Assembly: GCA_020252645.1 (NCBI GenBank)
Contig: JADCCN010000002.1
Location: 558,001-622,000, forward strand
Length of the DNA: 64,000 nucleotides
Direction of reading: 5' to 3'
Origin: Methylobacterium sp.
GTDB lineage: Bacteria; Pseudomonadota; Alphaproteobacteria; Rhizobiales; Beijerinckiaceae
Shown: one piece after another, positions 29,107 to 40,985 of the stretch
Layout of the letters: each line of letters starts with the position of its first letter
Position numbering within the stretch: the stretch's first letter is position 1
Translations under genes and position numbers: made by a program
The notes under the pieces: model-generated
The model's database searches: none
Told to the model about the DNA's origin: nothing
Seen by the model: only the letters and a program-made list of their open reading frames with translations

Positions 29107-29874
29107 TCACGCCCCGTCCGGCACGAGCGTGAAGGTCAGAACATCAATGCGGGCAGCACCCGCCTGTCGCAAGATATGGGCGCAGGCGTTCAAAGTCGAA
29201 CCCGTCGTGCGCACATCGTCGATCACGAGACAGTGACGGCCTTCCACAACCGCTTTTTGCCCCGGCTCGATGCGGAAGGCACCCGCAAGATTGCTGCGGC
29301 GTTCGTTGCGCGCAAGACCCACCTGAGGCGGCGTCCGCTTCACGCGGCGCAGCGTATCGGGGAGAACGGGTTTCGCCGCCAGGGCACCGATCTCGTTCGC
29401 GAGCAGGGCCGCCTGATTGTAGCGCCGCAGCCACAGCCGCCCGCGATGCATCGGCACGGGAACCAGCACATCGGCGGAGGCGAGGAGCGACCCGCCTGCC
29501 TGCACCATCATCCGCCCCATGGCGCGGGCGAGATCAAGCCGCTCGCCATATTTCAGACGCGCGACCATTGCCTTCGCGGCACCGTCATGGATCGCCACCG
29601 CGCGGGCGCAATCAAAGCGCGGCGGATCGGCGATCGCGGCGGGCGAGAGCATGCCCGGCCCGAAATCATGCGCGAACGGCGTGCCGAGCCGGGCGCAAAC
29701 CGGGTCGGAAATGAAGGGAATTCCCGCCCAGCAGGTGGGGCAGAGCGCATGCGGCTCTCCGGTCGCGCCGTTGCAGGCGATGCATTGCGGCGGATAGGTG
29801 ATCGAAAGCACCCTCCGGCCAAAGCGGGCCAGCACGCGCGCAAGGCTGCCGGAAGCATGCGGCGGTGCTTCCAT
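29107..29874 (-). CDS. ComF family phosphoribosyltransferase-like protein
   Basis: A 255-residue protein with an N-terminal double zinc-finger (C31, C34, C45, C48 in PPQCIACNG...LCPTC) and a C-terminal PRTase domain whose PRPP loop reads CLVIDDVRTTGSTLNA. The LVPVPMHRGRLWLRRYNQ block is typical. In competent bacteria ComF acts in DNA uptake; in others the role is unclear. I start at 29874, which keeps it clear of the divergent methyltransferase; ATG at 29916 is an overlapping alternative. Confidence 0.88.
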   Translation of the reverse strand: MEAPPHASGSLARVLARFGRRVLSITYPPQCIACNGATGEPHALCPTCWAGIPFISDPVCARLGTPFAHDFGPGMLSPAAIADPPRFDCARAVAIHDGAAKAMVARLKYGERLDLARAMGRMMVQAGGSLLASADVLVPVPMHRGRLWLRRYNQAALLANEIGALAAKPVLPDTLRRVKRTPPQVGLARNERRSNLAGAFRIEPGQKAVVEGRHCLVIDDVRTTGSTLNACAHILRQAGAARIDVLTFTLVPDGA

Positions 29875-29914
29875 GCTATCTGTCGGAGAATCAGGTTCAG
29901 GAGCGATCACGCGC

Positions 29915-30817
29915 ATGGCCTCATCGATTGCCGAGGTTCCCCAACTCTTCGACGAGGTCAAGGCTCGCATGGCCATCCAGCGTGCGGCAAGGCAGGGCGC
30001 GGCCACTTTCCTGCTGGAACGCGCTGGGATCGACCTGATCGAGCGGCTGGAAACCGTTCTGCGCAGCTTCGATCCCGCGCTGGATCTCGGCACGCCCGGC
30101 GGGCTCTTTGCCACGGCCCTGAAGCGCGCGGAGCGGGTTTGCACGATCGACCATGTGGGCGAAGTGGCGCCGGGCGATCCATCCATCGCCTATCGCAAGC
30201 TCGACGGGCAGGATCTGAAGCTCGATGCGGGCCGCTACGGGCTCATCGTCTCCGGTCTCTGGCTTCAGCGTGTGAATGATGTGCCGGGCATTCTCGCGCA
30301 GGTCAGGCGCGCGCTGAAACCGGATGGCCTGTTTCTCGCAGCCTTCGTGGGTGGCGACAGCCTCGCGGAACTGCGTGATTGCCTGCTGAGGGCGGAAAGC
30401 GAAATCACCGGCTCGGCCGCGCTCCGGGTCTTTCCCTTCGTGGATGTGCGGGCGGCCGGGCAATTGCTCCAGCGCGCCGGCCTCGCGCTTCCCGTCACCG
30501 ACAGCGAGAAGCTGACGATCCGCTATGGCAGCTTCTTCGCGCTGGCTGCGGAATGGCGCGCCATGGCCTCCAGCGCGAGCCTGCTCCGGCGGCCGGGCAC
30601 GCCACCTCTGACGCGTCGGGTTCTGTTTCGTGCCGCCGAACTCTATGCCGAGCGCCATGCCGACGTGGATGGCCGCCTGCGGGCAAATCTAGAGATTGTC
30701 TGGATGTCGGGCTGGGCGCCGCATGAAAGCCAGCAGAAGCCATTGAAACCAGGCTCCGCAAAGGCGCGATTGGGAGATGCGCTGGCCGATATCGCCAGCA
30801 CGAAGAGGCGCGACTGA
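29915..30817 (+). CDS. SAM-dependent methyltransferase, NDUFAF5/BioC-like
   Basis: A 300-residue class I methyltransferase. FDPALDLGTPGGLFATAL (about 52-69) is a degenerate motif I, followed by YGLIVSGLWLQRVNDVPGIL and LKPDGLFLAAFVGGDSLAEL. This pattern matches the alphaproteobacterial homologue of mitochondrial NDUFAF5, which hydroxylates a complex I subunit. The start is about 40 bases from comF on the opposite strand, with AGGAG upstream. Confidence 0.8.
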   Translation: MASSIAEVPQLFDEVKARMAIQRAARQGAATFLLERAGIDLIERLETVLRSFDPALDLGTPGGLFATALKRAERVCTIDHVGEVAPGDPSIAYRKLDGQDLKLDAGRYGLIVSGLWLQRVNDVPGILAQVRRALKPDGLFLAAFVGGDSLAELRDCLLRAESEITGSAALRVFPFVDVRAAGQLLQRAGLALPVTDSEKLTIRYGSFFALAAEWRAMASSASLLRRPGTPPLTRRVLFRAAELYAERHADVDGRLRANLEIVWMSGWAPHESQQKPLKPGSAKARLGDALADIASTKRRD

Positions 30818-30828
30818 CAATGCTCAGG

Positions 30829-31011
30829 TCACGGCGCCTTCACGGCCTTCTGGATGACCTCGCCGGCATTCGTCCAGGAGGCCATGAAACCTTCATAAAA
30901 GCCCGGCCAACCGGCCAGCAATGCGGTGCAGAGCATCACGGCGATGAGCGTATATTCGATTGCCGTCGCGCCCCGCTCGTCTTGCGCAAAGGCCATAAGA
31001 ACCTGCTTCAT
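30829..31011 (-). CDS. Flp family type IVb pilin
   Basis: A 60-residue prepilin: a short charged leader ending ERG, predicted cleavage after G14, then ATAIEY with the conserved Glu5-Tyr6 and a hydrophobic stalk TLIAVMLCTALLAGW. Flp pilins build Tad pili for surface attachment. No tad assembly genes are within this window, so it is an orphan pilin gene or relies on a cluster elsewhere. Confidence 0.9.
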   Translation of the reverse strand: MKQVLMAFAQDERGATAIEYTLIAVMLCTALLAGWPGFYEGFMASWTNAGEVIQKAVKAP

Positions 31012-31061
31012 TGTCCTGCGATTCCCGATCCGGCCACCCCGCTCTATTCGGGAGGGGGCGC

Positions 31062-31460
31062 TTAGAGAAGATCACGAAGCATCGGGATCAGCGGCTCATC
31101 GGCCGCGGGCATCGGAAATTCCCGAAGCCGCATCGGCTCGACCCATCGCAAGGCCTGGTGCTCCATCGCCTGTGGAACTCCTTCCCATTTGCGACAGATG
31201 AACAATGGCATGAGCAAGTGAAAATCCGGATAACGATGGCTGGAAAATGTGAGTGGTGCGAGGCAGGGTTCCTTGACGCTGATCGCCAGCTCCTCGCGGA
31301 GTTCGCGGATCAGGGTTTCCTCCGGCCGCTCGCCGGCCTCCACCTTGCCGCCAGGGAATTCCCACAGGCCCGCAAACTGCCTGCCCTCCGGCCGCTGCGC
31401 GATCAGCACACGGCGATCCGCATCGACCAGCGCGACGGCCGCGACCAGCATTAGCTTCAC
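31062..31460 (-). CDS. mutT: 8-oxo-dGTP diphosphatase MutT
   Basis: A 132-residue Nudix hydrolase that removes oxidised dGTP from the pool. The Nudix box spans about 38-59 ([20 protein letters not shown]), preceded by [10 protein letters not shown] as in MutT. The GTG start overlaps the argJ stop (GTGA), a frequent arrangement in alphaproteobacteria; an ATG three codons later is an alternative. Confidence 0.93.
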   Translation of the reverse strand: MKLMLVAAVALVDADRRVLIAQRPEGRQFAGLWEFPGGKVEAGERPEETLIRELREELAISVKEPCLAPLTFSSHRYPDFHLLMPLFICRKWEGVPQAMEHQALRWVEPMRLREFPMPAADEPLIPMLRDLL

Positions 31461-32707
31461 GAGCGGTAATCCCCGTTGATCTCGACATAGGCCTTCGTGA
31501 GATCGCAGGTATAGGCCGTCGCCTTGCCGCGCCCCATGCCGAGCGACACCGTGATGTCGATCGCCTCGCCCTTCATGTAGGCGGAGGTCGCCGCCTCGCT
31601 GTAACCGGGGTCTCGCGCGCCAACATGGGCCACGCGGATATCGCCGAAGAAGATCGAGATGCGATCGCGGTCGGCCGGCTCGCCCGCCTTGCCGACCGCC
31701 ATCACCACCCGGCCCCAATTCGCATCCTCGCCGGCAACCGCCGTCTTCACGAGGGGGGAGTTGGCGATGGACATGGCGATTCTCTTTGCCGAGCGGGCGG
31801 AAATCGCGCCTTCCACCTTCACGGTGATGAGCTTGTGCGCGCCTTCGCCATCGCGCGCGACCTGCACCGCGAGATCGAGCAGCAGCGCGTTGAGCGCCCG
31901 CTTGAAGCTCGAGAGCCTGGGATCCTTCGCATCCGTGATTTCCGCCTGGCCCCGGGCGGCAGCCTTGCCGGTGGCGAAGAGCAGCAGCGTATCCGAGGTC
32001 GAGGTGTCGCTGTCCACGGTCACCGCGTTGAAACTCGGGCCGACACCCTTCGAGAGCAGGGCTTGCAGCGGCTTCGGCGCGATCGCGGCATCGGTGAAGA
32101 CGAAGGAGAGCATCGTCGCCATGTCCGGCGCGATCATGCCCGCGCCCTTGGCGATGCCTGAGATGGTCACGGGCAACCCGTCGATCTTGGCCTTGCGGGT
32201 CGCGACCTTGGGGAAGGTGTCGGTGGTCATGATGGCCTTCGCGGCCTCGAGGAAGGCCGTGGGGCTCGCGCGGCCCGCACAATCCGCCAGCACCGCTTCG
32301 AATTTCGTGGCATCGAGCGGCTCGCCGATCACCCCGGTCGAGGCGAGCGCCACCTCCTCCGGCTTGCAGCCCAGGGCCTTCGCCGCGATCTTCGCGGTCA
32401 GCACCACCGCCTCGCGGCCCTTGAGACCGGTGAAGGCATTGGCATTGCCGGAATTGACAACCAATCCCTGCGCATGGCCGCCGGCAAGGATGGAGCGGCA
32501 CCAATCCACCGGGGCCGACGGGCATTTCGAGCGGGTGAAGACACCGGCCATGGCCGTGCCTCTTTCGAGGCGCGCGAGCAAGACGTCCGTGCGGCCCCTG
32601 TAGCGGATGCCGGCTTCCGCCGTGGCGAAGGCTACGCCGTCCACCACCGGCATCCTGGGATATTTCTTCGGCGCGAGCGGGGAAACGGGAACGGATTTGC
32701 CGGCCAT
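31457..32707 (-). CDS. argJ: Bifunctional glutamate N-acetyltransferase / N-acetylglutamate synthase ArgJ
   Basis: ArgJ recycles the acetyl group in arginine biosynthesis. The 415-residue precursor self-cleaves before T198 in [14 protein letters not shown], giving alpha and beta chains. Other motifs: [12 protein letters not shown] and [17 protein letters not shown]. Start at MAGKSVPVS with AGAGG upstream; a longer in-frame start at 32773 is less likely. Upstream lies the parvulin gene in the same direction. Confidence 0.96.
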   Translation of the reverse strand: MAGKSVPVSPLAPKKYPRMPVVDGVAFATAEAGIRYRGRTDVLLARLERGTAMAGVFTRSKCPSAPVDWCRSILAGGHAQGLVVNSGNANAFTGLKGREAVVLTAKIAAKALGCKPEEVALASTGVIGEPLDATKFEAVLADCAGRASPTAFLEAAKAIMTTDTFPKVATRKAKIDGLPVTISGIAKGAGMIAPDMATMLSFVFTDAAIAPKPLQALLSKGVGPSFNAVTVDSDTSTSDTLLLFATGKAAARGQAEITDAKDPRLSSFKRALNALLLDLAVQVARDGEGAHKLITVKVEGAISARSAKRIAMSIANSPLVKTAVAGEDANWGRVVMAVGKAGEPADRDRISIFFGDIRVAHVGARDPGYSEAATSAYMKGEAIDITVSLGMGRGKATAYTCDLTKAYVEINGDYRS

Positions 32708-32797
32708 CGGGCATGCCTCTTCACAAGCGAAAACGAAGTTTTCGGCTCTGCCTGAAAGGCCGGCTTCTGGCAAGACCGGCGCGGGTGGAGCCCGCGA

Positions 32798-33607
32798 TTA
32801 CTTCTTTTCCGTGCCGGGCCGGTCGATCCTGGCTTCCTTGCGCAGCTTCTCGATGAATTCCGCCTGGGCGCGCTCGGCAAGCGCCTGGGAGAGGCGCTCG
32901 CGCACATCGGCGAAGGCCGGAGCCGGCCGGTTGCGGCGATCTTCCAGCTTGATGATGTGCCAGCCGAACTGGCTCTTCACCGGCGCGGAAATCTCCCCGG
33001 CCTTCAGCGCGAAAGCAGCCTCGGCGAATTCAGGCACCATCCGATCCTTCGAGAAATAACCAAGATCGCCGCCACCCTTGCCCGAGCCGGGGTCCTTCGA
33101 GGTCTCGGTCGCGACCCTCGCGAAATCCTCGCCGCCCTTCAGCCGGGCATGGATCTTCTTCGCTTCCTCCTCGCTTTCCACGAGGATGTGGCGGGCGCGC
33201 ACTTCTTCCACCGGGGCGAGCTTCGCGACCTGCTCGTCGTAGAACTTCTTCACGGCCGCCTCGCCCGTGGCCTTGCTGCCCTCCTCGGCGAAGAGCCGCT
33301 CCATCAGGATGCGATCCCTGGCATAGTTCATCTTGAGGGTGAAATCCGGCGACTGGTCGATCTTCGCCTTCCTGGCGGCCTGCGCGGCAAGCTTCACCTC
33401 GACGAGGAAATCGACCGCGAGTTCAAGGCGCTTGTCCTCGGGCACGTTGGGGAGCTGGTTGAGCAGATCCTCGAGCGCGACCTTCGCCTCGGCCTCGGTG
33501 ATGGCCTCGCCATTCACGGTCGCGAGCACTTTGGAGGACTGCGCGAAAACCGGCCCGGCCGTCAGCACGGCAAGGACCAGGGCGGAAGCGATATGGCGAA
33601 CGGACAT
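32798..33607 (-). CDS. Periplasmic peptidyl-prolyl isomerase (parvulin/PpiC type)
   Basis: A 269-residue exported protein with a signal peptide ([17 protein letters not shown]), a SurA-like N-terminal helical region and one parvulin domain at about 135-230: [17 protein letters not shown], then [20 protein letters not shown] and [17 protein letters not shown]. It should assist folding of outer-membrane or periplasmic proteins. It is divergent from secA, which exports its substrates; shared control is only a possibility. Confidence 0.92.
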   Translation of the reverse strand: MSVRHIASALVLAVLTAGPVFAQSSKVLATVNGEAITEAEAKVALEDLLNQLPNVPEDKRLELAVDFLVEVKLAAQAARKAKIDQSPDFTLKMNYARDRILMERLFAEEGSKATGEAAVKKFYDEQVAKLAPVEEVRARHILVESEEEAKKIHARLKGGEDFARVATETSKDPGSGKGGGDLGYFSKDRMVPEFAEAAFALKAGEISAPVKSQFGWHIIKLEDRRNRPAPAFADVRERLSQALAERAQAEFIEKLRKEARIDRPGTEKK

Positions 33608-33760
33608 GGCGGATCTCCGGAGAACATCGATGGCGGCGAGGGTTAGCGGAAAGCGCTTCCTTTGGCGAGCGGAACCTTGTCAACCAGCCTTCACGCTGTT
33701 GCGAGCCCGGCGCGAATGGGCGAAAAGCCCGAATTCGCCAAAGGATTCGGGCGGCGAACG

Positions 33761-33790
33761 TTGACAATCCCCGTGCGCAATTCTTATCTC
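33761..33790 (+). promoter_or_regulatory. Predicted secA promoter
   Basis: A perfect TTGACA at 33761-33766 is followed after 18 bases by TATCTC (33785-33790), about 115 bases before the secA ATG. The -35 is strong and the -10 weak. The rest of the 299-base gap between the parvulin gene and secA shows no gene; a candidate SecM-like arrest ORF was looked for and not seen. Confidence 0.45.
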
Positions 33791-33906
33791 CCGCTCGCGT
33801 TATTCGGCCCCTTGCACGGGGCTCATTGCTTCGCCCCCGGCTCCCGCCGGGCCGAGGCCAGGGTTTTCCGCAATTCCCGCGCGGAAGGCCAGGGAAAGAG
33901 ACATCC

Positions 33907-36792
<2,886 letters not shown>

Positions 36793-36854
36793 TGCGATGA
36801 GGCACCGGCTCCGCCCGGAGCCAGCGCCAAGAAGGGTCAGCAAACAGAAGAGAC

Positions 36855-36889
36855 AAAAAAAGGCCGGCGCGGTGATGCCGAACGGCCTT
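36855..36889 (-). terminator. Rho-independent terminator (minus strand)
   Basis: On the minus strand AAGGCC and GGCCTT flank an internal partly paired loop and are followed by seven T residues. It would stop transcripts coming from the L,D-transpeptidase gene after they cross the repeat cluster; on the plus strand only a weak T-run follows, so it is a poor secA terminator. Confidence 0.6.
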
Positions 36890-36914
36890 CTCGTTCCTGA
36901 AGGAACATGGCCTG

Positions 36915-36955
36915 GAGCATTTTTTCGATTCGACCGAACGAGATCGGATGCTCTA
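36915..36955. repeat. Hairpin module (GAGCAT...ATGCTC)
   Basis: GAGCAT pairs with ATGCTC, and inner CGAT with ATCG, around CGACCGAACG. It resembles the hairpin module at 9922-9959 and is the left-most module of this repeat cluster. Confidence 0.6.
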
Positions 36956-36968
36956 TTTTTTGTTTGAT

Positions 36969-37042
36969 CGCATTTTCCTCACGCGAACCGGTTCCCATCA
37001 CCGCCTTCGCGGGGGACATGCTTCGCTTGAAAATACTTTAGA
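36969..37042 (-). repeat. Intergenic repeat module A, inverted copy with internal insertion
   Basis: Reads CGCATTTTCCTCACGCGAAC at the left and CTTCGCTTGAAAATACT at the right, i.e. the complement of module A at 9696-9742, but about 24 extra bases separate the halves. The element is therefore diverged or interrupted. Confidence 0.65.
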
Positions 37043-37142
37043 GCACGATGTGTTCAGACGGAAGCACATCATGCTCTTATCTTGTTATTATCGCATGTTT
37101 TTTTGTGAAAAACCGGATTCCACTTTTTCACAGCATGCTTTA
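37039..37142. repeat. Palindromic repeat module B, copy 3
   Basis: The same element as at 9818-9921 and 27458-27561, with TAGAGCACGATGTG on the left and CATGCTTTA on the right. The right end, read on the minus strand, is TAAAGCATG and its TAA is the stop codon of the L,D-transpeptidase gene. Confidence 0.9.
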
Positions 37143-38510
37143 GCGGCGCTGCGGCGGGGTCGGCAGGTTGGCGGCCGGCGTGCCGGGAGACAATTCCGTG
37201 GTGCCTGTCGCGCTCGCGGTCAGGACCGAGAGCGAACCCAGCCAGCGCTCATAGAAGGCAGGCTTCTCGCCCTTCTTCTCCTCGGCCACGAGAGCCGTGG
37301 CCTGCACGGCCGGAGGCGTCGCGGCCGGGCGCGCGGTGCTCTGTGTCGTGCGGGCATTGGGCGCGACCGGGGTGGCGGCCACGGCCGAGGCGCTGGCGGC
37401 GCTTGCGGCCGGCTCGGAAGCGAAGCGCTCGCGATGGGCCAGGGCCAGAAGCTGCGGGCGGTTCAGGCCGCGCGCCTTTTCGGCCGCGACATCCACCGGG
37501 CCGATATCGAGCGCATCCGGCTGCGAGACATCTGCCACGCGTGAGGTGCCCTGCGGAACGGTCGTGGCACGCGAGACATCCTCTGCGCCGACCGACGCAT
37601 GCTGTGTGTGCTTGAAGGAATGGTGCTGGTCGCCATCCTGATAGATGCGCTTCAGCGCCTTGTGGCCGGCCTTGGTGAGTTCCGCCACGCGGATCTCGTC
37701 CTTCTTCGCCTTCTCGCGCGCAGCCAGGGAGATCGGATCATCGGCGGCCGGGTTGGAGCAGAGCGCATTCGGGTCCGGCGCGTCCGAGCCGAAGCGATAC
37801 TTGCCATTGCAGGCCGCGACCTGAACTTCCCGCTTCGAGACTTCGAAGCGGTCCGCGCCTTCCTTCAGGTTCTTCCAGAAGGGGAGATTGTCATCCGCGC
37901 GATATTTCGCGAGGTTTTCCGGCGTGAAGCGGAAGGGAAAGCTGTGCATCTGGATGGCTTTCTGCCCCCCGGCAAAGCTCTCGCGCGCCAGCGCATAGAT
38001 GTCGGCAATCTGCTTGTCGGTCATCGAGAAGCAGCCGCGCGACGTGCAGGCGCCATGCACCATGATGTTCGAGCCATTGCGGCCCAGTTGGCGGTCGAAG
38101 GTGTTCGGGTAGCCCACGTTGAAAGACAGGTAGAACGAGGAATTCGGGTTCATCATCTGCGGGGTGATGGAATAGAACCCTTCCGGCACCTGCCGGTCGC
38201 CTTCCACCTTCTTCGGGCCGAGCTGGCCGGACCAGCGGCAGATGGGGAAGGTTTTCAGGAGCTTGTATTCTCCCGCATGATCCGCCTTCCAGACCTCGAG
38301 TTCGCTTTCCTTCTTGTAGGCGCGAATCAGGATGGGCGAAGCCTTTGACAGGCCCATTTCGCTCATCTTGCTCTGAATTTCGGGAGACAAGGCAACCCAG
38401 TGGCGGGAATCGCGCGGCAAATAGCTGTTATCGTTGCAGCCAGCGAGCAGGAGAGCCGCGACCAGCGCCCCGCCCATCCCGACCGCACGCCCGGAAATCG
38501 AATGCTTCAT
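37140..38510 (-). CDS. L,D-transpeptidase family lipoprotein (YafK-like)
   Basis: A 456-residue protein with a lipobox LLLAGC (C25), so anchored to a periplasmic membrane face. The YkuD/YafK catalytic region reads IMVHGACTSRGCFSMTD with H152, S157 and catalytic C160. YafK-type enzymes act on peptidoglycan crosslinks or release outer-membrane lipoprotein anchors. Residues beyond about 300 are an Ala/Thr/Pro-rich, probably disordered tail. Its TAA stop is provided by the repeat downstream, so the present C-terminus may have been set by that insertion. Confidence 0.88.
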   Translation of the reverse strand: MKHSISGRAVGMGGALVAALLLAGCNDNSYLPRDSRHWVALSPEIQSKMSEMGLSKASPILIRAYKKESELEVWKADHAGEYKLLKTFPICRWSGQLGPKKVEGDRQVPEGFYSITPQMMNPNSSFYLSFNVGYPNTFDRQLGRNGSNIMVHGACTSRGCFSMTDKQIADIYALARESFAGGQKAIQMHSFPFRFTPENLAKYRADDNLPFWKNLKEGADRFEVSKREVQVAACNGKYRFGSDAPDPNALCSNPAADDPISLAAREKAKKDEIRVAELTKAGHKALKRIYQDGDQHHSFKHTQHASVGAEDVSRATTVPQGTSRVADVSQPDALDIGPVDVAAEKARGLNRPQLLALAHRERFASEPAASAASASAVAATPVAPNARTTQSTARPAATPPAVQATALVAEEKKGEKPAFYERWLGSLSVLTASATGTTELSPGTPAANLPTPPQRR

Positions 38511-38658
38511 GCCTCAACCTGTTCCGTATCCGGGACGATTGCCCGAACATCTCAGCGCAAAACTCGGCACCTTTGTGGCATTCTAGCCAAGCGCCGGTTT
38601 GAGTTCTACAATTTCTGCCGTCAGCCTCAAGGATTCGTTAACTGCGATCCCCGGCCGC

Positions 38659-39612
38659 TCACAGTTTCCGACCGATGGCGAGAAATTTTTCCGCGCGGTT
38701 CTCGCGCAACTGTTCCGGCGACAATCCCGTAAGATCGGAGAGGGCATGCGCGATCGCATCGCCCGCCGACAGGATCGCCGCCTCCGGCGCGCGATGGGCA
38801 CCGCCCACGGGCTCGGAAATGATCATGTCGATCACTTTCAGCCGTAGAAGGTCCTGCGCGGTGATTCGCATGGTGGAGGCCGCTTCCTGCGCGCGGCTCG
38901 AGTCGCGCCAGAGGATCGAGGCCGCTGCTTCCGGCGAGATCACCGAATAGATCGCGTGTTCCAGCATCAGCACGCGATTGGCCGTGGCAATCGCGATCGC
39001 GCCGCCCGAGCCACCTTCGCCAAGGATCAGCGCGACATTCGGCACGCCGAGCGCGAGGCAGGCATCGGTGGAGCGGGCGATGGCTTCCGCCTGGCCACGC
39101 TCTTCCGCCCCGATGCCGGGATAGGCGCCGGCGGTATCCACGAGGCTGATCACCGGCAGGCCGAAACGATCCGCCAGTTCCATCAGGCGCACGGCCTTGC
39201 GATACCCCTCGGGCCGGGCCATGCCGAAATTATGCTTCAGCCGCGTTTCCGTGTCCTGGCCCTTTTCCTGCCCGATCACGCAGACGGATTGACCGCGGAA
39301 ACGGCCGAAGCCGCCGATGATGGCCGAATCCTCGCCGAAATAGCGGTCACCCGCGAGCGGGGTGAAATCCGTGATGAGCCGGGAGAGGTAATGCACGCAA
39401 TGCGGCCGCTCGGGATGGCGTGCGACTTGCGTCTTCTGCCAGGGCGTGAGCGCCGCATAGACATCGCGCAGGGCCTGCTGGGCCTTGCCTTCGAGTCGCG
39501 TCACCTCATCGGTGATCGCAGCACCCGATTGCCCGTCGGTCAGGGCCCGGAGTTCGGCGATCTTCGCCTCGAGTTCCGCAACAGGCTTTTCGAAATCGAG
39601 ATAGGCGCGCAT
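38659..39612 (-). CDS. accA: Acetyl-CoA carboxylase carboxyltransferase subunit alpha
   Basis: The alpha half of the carboxyltransferase for malonyl-CoA synthesis. The 317-residue protein begins MRAYLDFEKPVAELEAKI, a hallmark, and contains GGFGRFRGQSVCVIGQEKG, FGMARPEGYRKA and DTAGAYPGIGAEERGQ. Start at 39612 behind AAAAGGG; a 39-residue longer frame is rejected. It lies downstream of xerD with a 113-base gap. Confidence 0.96.
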   Translation of the reverse strand: MRAYLDFEKPVAELEAKIAELRALTDGQSGAAITDEVTRLEGKAQQALRDVYAALTPWQKTQVARHPERPHCVHYLSRLITDFTPLAGDRYFGEDSAIIGGFGRFRGQSVCVIGQEKGQDTETRLKHNFGMARPEGYRKAVRLMELADRFGLPVISLVDTAGAYPGIGAEERGQAEAIARSTDACLALGVPNVALILGEGGSGGAIAIATANRVLMLEHAIYSVISPEAAASILWRDSSRAQEAASTMRITAQDLLRLKVIDMIISEPVGGAHRAPEAAILSAGDAIAHALSDLTGLSPEQLRENRAEKFLAIGRKL

Positions 39613-39725
39613 GTTTCCCTTTTCGGGTTGACGCTTGGGGTTCTCGTCCCGCAATGGGGGAGCGGAAGGGCGCCGCAAACTGGCGATGCGAGGCCCCCTC
39701 GTCAAGCAAAAAGCCTTTCCTGGGC

Positions 39726-40652
39726 TCACCCTTCGTCGTTCAGCGGGTGCAGATCGCGTACCATGGAGCGGGCGCGCTCATTCAGAACATGGGTATAGAT
39801 CTGCGTGGTCGCAATGTCGGCATGGCCGAGAAGCTGCTGCACGATCCGCAAATCCGCGCCGTTCTGCAGCAGATGCGTGGCGAAGGCGTGGCGCATGCCA
39901 TGCGGCGTGAGGCTCTCTGCAACGATGCCCGCCCGGCCCGCGAGGCGCTTCAGGTCGCGTGCGAAAACCTGCCGGGCCAGGTGCCCGGCCTCGCCATCGG
40001 CGGGGAACAGGAAGCGCGAGTTTTCGCCGCCCTTCTTCTCGTTCAACGCCGCCCGATAGCGCGAAACCGCCTGCCGCGCGGCCTCGGTCAGCAGCACGAT
40101 GCGCTCCTTGTTGCCCTTGCCGCGCACGACGAGATGATCCCGCTTCGCATGGATGCTGGCGGCGGGAAGCGCGAGCAACTCGCTCACCCGGAGCCCCGTG
40201 GCATAGAGCAGTTCCACCTGCGCCGCGAGCCGCAGGGCCGCGCGGCGCGCGGCGGGGGTCTTCGCTTCGGCAATGCCGGATTCCGCCGCCTTCAGCAGGC
40301 GATCGACATCCTCGAGCGTGAGCACATGCGGAATGCGCATGGTCTTGCGCGGGCCCTGCAAGGTCACCGTGGGGTCATCCCCGCGATGCCCCTCGGTGTA
40401 GAGAAAACCGTGGAACTGCCGCAGGGCCGAGAGACGCCGGGCAATGGTCGCCGGCGCAAGGCCGGCCTCCGAGAGGCTCTGGAGATAGGCCCGGATCGCC
40501 GTGACATCCGCCCTGAGCGGGTCGAGTATGCGAGCGGCCAATGCGCTCGTATAGTCCTCGAGATCGCGCTCATAGCTGGCGATGGTGTTCGCAGCCGCAC
40601 CCCGTTCGGCCGACAGCATCGCCAGAAAGGCACGGATGGGGCGCGAGGCCAT
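39726..40652 (-). CDS. xerD: Site-specific tyrosine recombinase XerD
   Basis: XerD with XerC resolves chromosome dimers at dif. The 308-residue protein has an N-terminal SAM-like core-binding domain and the catalytic residues R155 (TGLRVSELL), K179 (RGKGNKER), H251 and R254 (TPHGMRHAFATHLL), H277 (LLGHADI) and nucleophile Y286 (TTQIYTHV). The position next to accA and aroK-aroB is conserved in Rhizobiales and indicates XerD rather than a phage integrase. Confidence 0.93.
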   Translation of the reverse strand: MASRPIRAFLAMLSAERGAAANTIASYERDLEDYTSALAARILDPLRADVTAIRAYLQSLSEAGLAPATIARRLSALRQFHGFLYTEGHRGDDPTVTLQGPRKTMRIPHVLTLEDVDRLLKAAESGIAEAKTPAARRAALRLAAQVELLYATGLRVSELLALPAASIHAKRDHLVVRGKGNKERIVLLTEAARQAVSRYRAALNEKKGGENSRFLFPADGEAGHLARQVFARDLKRLAGRAGIVAESLTPHGMRHAFATHLLQNGADLRIVQQLLGHADIATTQIYTHVLNERARSMVRDLHPLNDEG

Positions 40653-40655
40653 GGC

Positions 40656-40814
40656 TCAGCCGCCGGGGTTGCCGGCCGGGGCCCGCGGCATGGGAACGGG
40701 AACCACGATGTCGCGCGGTTCGGGCTCCACCAGGGTGCCGAGCGCGTGGAGCACGCCATAGAGCAGCCCGGCCATCAGCGCCAATCCGACCAACACGCGA
40801 AGCAGCAGACCCAT
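40656..40814 (-). CDS. Small single-span membrane protein upstream of xerD
   Basis: A 52-residue protein: one hydrophobic helix (RVLVGLALMAGLLYGVLHAL), then PEPRDIVVPVPMP and a Pro/Gly tail. It has a good ribosome site (GGGAGG, about nine bases upstream) and its stop lies three bases before xerD, so it is probably translated with xerD. Small proteins of this layout recur between xerD and aroK in Rhizobiales; function unknown. Confidence 0.7.
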   Translation of the reverse strand: MGLLLRVLVGLALMAGLLYGVLHALGTLVEPEPRDIVVPVPMPRAPAGNPGG

Positions 40815-40985
40815 CGAGCCGGCCTCCCTTCCGCCGCGCCAATCCCTCCACCTTATCGGCGGCGAAGCGATTCGCAGCAAGCCCCGGCGACCCCGCCCGG
40901 GGCGCGGGATGAGAATTGAAGGGTAGCCTTTGCGGGAATTTTCTGCTTCAGGTGCGCGCCGGGAGACCGGGGTTTGGCAACCGAA

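Noticed and set aside
39726-40652. Phage or island integrase
   Set aside because: Size, motifs and the conserved accA/aroK neighbourhood identify XerD; no mobile element surrounds it.
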